Shown here: one piece after another, positions 60,187 to 64,000 of the stretch | Numbering within the stretch: the first letter of the stretch is position 1 | Layout of the letters: each line of letters opens with the position of its first letter | Program-made: the position numbers and the translations under genes | DNA from: Polydactylus sextarius | Taxonomy: Eukaryota; Chordata; Actinopteri; Polynemidae | DNA: 64,000 nt | Assembly: GCA_016801845.1 (NCBI GenBank) | Contig: CM028914.1 | Coordinates: 15,680,272 to 15,744,271, forward strand | Direction of reading: 5' to 3' | Notes under the pieces: generated by a model | What the model was told of the DNA's origin: nothing | Databases searched by the model: none | Seen by the model: only the letters and a program-made list of their open reading frames with translations

Positions 60187-60800
60187 GGCAGCCAGATCTC
60201 CTTCTAAACAAATAGTGCTGCAGGATCCAGCCCGGGCTCAGGATAGCTGGTAGAGTATCCTTTCGTATTATCAGGTCTCTCTGGTACGCTGGATTAAATA
60301 TGTGTAGGTGTCTGGACCTCAAACGAGGAATGTCCCAGTGTTGCGCTTACACTGGTCCTGGATACAGACAACCTCAGCAGCACTGATGGAAGAGACTGTA
60401 GGTGAGACAGAGGGCAGAGGAGGAGGAGGAGGAGAAAGCTGACAACAGCACACTGAGTCACTATAAAATATAAGCAGTACAGTAAAGTTACATTTGTATC
60501 CAGTTAAAGTGTGTGTTTGCATGTTTCATACATGCATGTGTATGTAAATGCAAGTCCAACTTAATCTCTATGGGTTAAAGCTAACAGAGTAATACTAATA
60601 TGATGAGAATCACAGTGAAAGTTTTGTCGTACCTACCTGCCTCTGCAGCCGGTGCCTCACTCAGACGGCTGCAAGGCTGCTCGCACAGCTGAGTCAGTGT
60701 GGACAGGACGAGCGGCAAACACTCACTGCGCACAGTCAGGGTTCATTCAAGGAGAATCTGCTCTGCCAGCCCGCACTTTCACTGCAGAGACAGCCACGCT
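60187..60800 (-). promoter_or_regulatory. scn4b: scn4b 5' UTR with a possible noncoding first exon and promoter
   Basis: On the minus strand a good donor, GCAG|GTAGGT, ends at 60638|60637, and a good acceptor with pyrimidine tract, CTCTGTCTCACCTACAG, precedes 60395. Together they would give a noncoding exon ending at 60637, an intron 60396-60636, and a second exon 60102-60395 with the start codon. The upstream DNA is GC-richer. Inference from splice motifs only. Confidence 0.35.
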
Positions 60801-60996
60801 GCCGCCCCAGTCAAGACGAGAGACAATTAGAGAGGAGAGGAGGAGGTTGGGGGGAGCAGACGGTTACGTAGAGAGACAGAGGGATCTGTTCTTGTTTCTC
60901 TTCAGTCGAGCCCCAGTGAAGCTGACTCTCCTCCCTGACTGTCCCTCTGGTGATTTCACAACTTTTTCCTGTCCTCTCCACTGGCTGCATGCCACC

Positions 60997-61044
60997 TCTC
61001 TCTCTCTCTCTATCGCTCTCTCTCTCTCTCTCTCTCTCTCTCAT
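60997..61044. repeat. (TC)n array
   Basis: TC dinucleotides with one TATCGC interruption, upstream of scn4b. Confidence 0.9.
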
Positions 61045-61273
61045 CCCTCTGTCTCCCCCCTCCCTCACTGGCCTCCATATCCCAGCTTATTCCCTTTCTC
61101 TCCTCCATCACCTCAACTCACTCCTCCTCTCTCTGCTTACCCCCACCTCTCCTCTCCCTCCCCCATCTTCCCCATCTCCTCTCGACTCGGGGCGTGTATG
61201 CAGACTTAGGCACTTTTGTCAGAGTGTTTGTGAAGATCAGAGAAAAGTTCTGCAGTGCAGGTTGAGGTGGTGG

Positions 61274-61294
61274 AGGAGGAGGAGGAGGAGGAGG
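61274..61294. repeat. (GGA)n run
   Basis: About seven GGA units upstream of scn4b. Confidence 0.85.
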
Positions 61295-62111
61295 ATGTGC
61301 GATGCAGGGTGAGGGCCGGACCAGACTCTCCATTCATAAATAGACAGGTTCTTTCACTGATAACGTCACCTGTAAAATACCAAACCTTGACATAACAAAA
61401 AACTAAAGTGGGAGGAGAAAACCATACAGTGATTACTCTCTTTTTTCTAACTTCATTGTGACTCCTCCTTTTATTTTATTTCTGTGCTTACCCCTCTTTT
61501 GATTGACAGAGTCTCCTCTTCCCTCACCCGGAGTCATATTCCCCTGGCTCAGGATAAACACCATCCACAGTCATCCACAGTGTGTGCATGTGTGTTATGT
61601 GTTCCTTTCAATGCCTAGAAGGTCAAACTATCTTGTAAATCATGACTCATGCATTATTTTCACGGTGATGCAGCTGCAAGTGCATTATGATATGAGATGT
61701 GACGTACATTCATTGTTCACAACGGGACAGCTCCTATCTCATAAATGTACAAAACATCAGTCAACGACAGCTTACCTGCACCTTGTGTCTGCACCATTCA
61801 CTGCAGGACGTGATGGAGGAAGTGTCTCACTCCAGGGTTTCCAAACTCCACCCATTACGTAAATAGAAAGTGACTGTACGGTAATAATGGCATGAGTTTA
61901 TCAGGAAAAAGTGTAGCAAAAAAAGACTAGTGAGTGCTAAACCATGTGATGGTTTGTGAAATCTGAGCCAAGGAACAGACGACACGGGGAGGGAACTGCA
62001 CACTGATTTTGGACTTCCTGTCTGTTAAAAAAAAAAAAAACTTGTTTTAATTGTGACAGAAGTGAATGCAAAACTAAGGAAACAATTTTGGTTATCACCT
62101 GCAGGGTGTGA

Positions 62112-62145
<34 letters not shown>
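62112..62145. repeat. (CA)n microsatellite
   Basis: About 16 CA units upstream of scn4b. Confidence 0.9.
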
Positions 62146-62146
<1 letters not shown>

Positions 62147-64000
62147 CACACCAACAATTACCACTATTATGAACTAATCTAATTCCAGGTTCTCCTATGA
62201 GTATAAACAAACAGGTAAAATGAGGTGTTGGGTGACTAAAGGTAAGTTGTAAGAGGAGGTTTGTTTCATGGGTGTGGTGTCATAAGTGAGAGATAATATA
62301 GCGGAGCTGCGGGCTCACTGCTCTCCTCTCTAGGCCCCTCCACTAGAGTATCAATGCAGCAGTGGTGGGAACTCTTCCAGAACTGCATTAAAAAAAAAAA
62401 AAAAGCAGCATTTTGCTGCAGGAGGACAGGGTGCTGCTGCAGACCTGTGTACGACTGCTGTAACTACACAGACAGCAGGTCCGGGGACAGTTATACTCAC
62501 ACAAATACAGTCACATGTACTGTTCGGATATTCATTAGTATGTGTCCTTTAAGAATGCTCATAGTCGCAGTGTAAGTGCATCCCTTAACTTTTAAAAGAA
62601 CAGAGGTGGCATCTGTTCTCACTGCAGCAAAAATGTCTGCTGCTCCAGAAAAACAAGGACACAAGTTGTGGTCATGAACAACAAATAAAAATTCAGTGCA
62701 GGAAGACTTATTATGACCTTTTACCTAGATATTATTACTAATGCACATCGACTGTGTATGGCTGTGGTGGAAATAAGTCTAAACTGTTGAGTAAACAGTG
62801 TGCCAATTAGCATATTCATGATGTCATCATGTTATTTTTGCATTATTCTCACTCATTTAACCTATTTATCTGTTTGCTTCTACTCTCTTTGCTCACATGT
62901 ACAGTATTTTTAACACAGCTGGATTCTCAGTAAAGCTATTCTCATTTCTGTTTATGTTTTCATTTGACTAAATATGGAATAAATACAGTATGACATAGCA
63001 ACTGAAACATGGCCTATTAAAACAAAAATGTTAACCAGGATTCACTTCCAAGCCATTTTCAATCTGCTCTGCACTGCTGAAATCCTGTCTTCATCACTGC
63101 AACATCGTCTAATAAAATTACCTCAGTGAAGGACAACAGCTGTGCTGATTTACATGCAAAATGATCACTTACAGAGGAAGCGACACCTGGGACGTATTGC
63201 CTGTGTGTTGCTGCTGCCTCACTGATCTGCTGTGATTTCCACACTTGTATGTGATTACTACTTGCATTTGCCTTTGATAACAGCCATTAATAATTAGGGT
63301 CATTATTGGTGAGCAAGAGAGGACTTGTGATTCACTTTTAGAGAAAGTTGCAAAGGTTTATACAAAAACTCACTAGTTGGTTCCAATTTATTTAGAAAGA
63401 CCAACAGCCAATAGGGAAACTTGTCACTATGCAGTTTTGCGATACTGACCAATGATATAATCCAATCACACTCAAACCTCAATGCAGCATTTATATACTT
63501 ACTTTATATACAGTTAGAGACAAATGTCTCCAATCTTTTCTACGATTTTATGAAATATTGGACATATTTTAACCTAAAACAGGTTTGTTTTAAAGCAACA
63601 ATGATTGATATTTTTATGAGAACAAAATACCAACTGACAATGCTGAAAGGTCTCACTCATTATAATGGATCTACTTTGATTAAACACCTGTATTGGTTCA
63701 TTTTTACTGCTTTTTCATGCCTTTGTTGTTATCCACAGCAGCTGTTTTCAGTGAAAAAGCCCCATTTACCCACTGTATTCTACCTGCTCGGTACCAAATA
63801 GCAGCCAAACACAGCGAGAGACTAGAGCTGGTGAACTTAGTGTGTCATTTAGCAGCTAATGAACCAGATGTTTCCCTCAGGAGCTCACAGAGACCAAAAA
63901 CAAAGCTAAGGGAGAGTGAATACTGAACTTACATTTATTTTTAATCAATCCTTACAATGGGCTGCAAGAGATCATCTCAGTTCTCTTGGAAATGTATCAG

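Larger units (their letters stand above)
60801..64000. other. Upstream flank without recognisable genes
   Basis: Contains a pyrimidine array (60997-61044), a GGA run (61274-61294), poly-A (62025-62040) and a CA array (62112-62145). Open frames here are short or low-complexity. SCN2B, the next gene in mammals, is not seen within the window. Confidence 0.5.

Noticed and set aside
60652..61209. 185-codon plus-strand frame upstream of scn4b
   Set aside because: Starts with a non-ATG codon and its second half is serine/leucine from the TC array.

Overview
The window is genomic DNA from a bony fish, most likely a spiny-rayed teleost. The evidence is split vertebrate genes with GT-AG introns, compact 80-150 bp introns next to longer ones, very dense CA/GT, TA, GATA and poly-A tracts, and dispersed repeats of teleost type. 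No prokaryotic operons, CRISPR arrays, phage or defence systems are visible.

Two protein-coding genes can be reconstructed exon by exon, both on the minus strand. The larger, dscaml1 (Down syndrome cell adhesion molecule-like 1), has its first coding exon at 49366-49408 and its stop at 1737. Thirty-three coding exons join in frame into 6132 nt, or 2043 residues: signal peptide, nine Ig domains, four FNIII domains, a tenth Ig, two more FNIII, one membrane helix, and a ~430-residue cytoplasmic tail ending in the PDZ ligand YTLV. It is DSCAML1 rather than DSCAM by its diagnostic segments and by its neighbour. The smaller gene, scn4b (voltage-gated sodium channel beta-4 subunit), has five coding exons from 60186 down to 55119 encoding 231 residues: signal peptide, V-type Ig domain, membrane helix, short tail. 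In human 11q23 the two genes lie in the same order and orientation but far apart with several genes between. Here about 5.7 kb separates the dscaml1 start codon from the scn4b stop.

Layout: 1-1736, dscaml1 3' flank and UTR; 1737-22349, dscaml1 exons 33 to 4 with mostly short introns; 22350-37717, a 15.4 kb intron 3; 37718-40662, exons 3 and 2; 40663-49365, an 8.7 kb intron 1; 49366 to about 49850, exon 1, 5' UTR and probable promoter; then an intergenic stretch to about 55118; 55119-60186, scn4b; 60187-64000, scn4b upstream DNA with a possible noncoding first exon and otherwise no recognisable gene.

Both products act at neuronal membranes. DSCAML1 is a homophilic adhesion and self-avoidance receptor. 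SCN4B tunes sodium-channel gating. They are chromosomal neighbours, not members of one pathway. The most interesting observations are: dscaml1 intron 29, which is 108 bp, stop-free, a multiple of three and bounded by a GC donor, so its retention would insert 36 residues including a hydrophobic stretch; in-frame upstream ATGs before the dscaml1 signal peptide; a splice donor running directly into a TA microsatellite; and an scn4b cytoplasmic segment with much less positive charge than the mammalian channel-blocking sequence.
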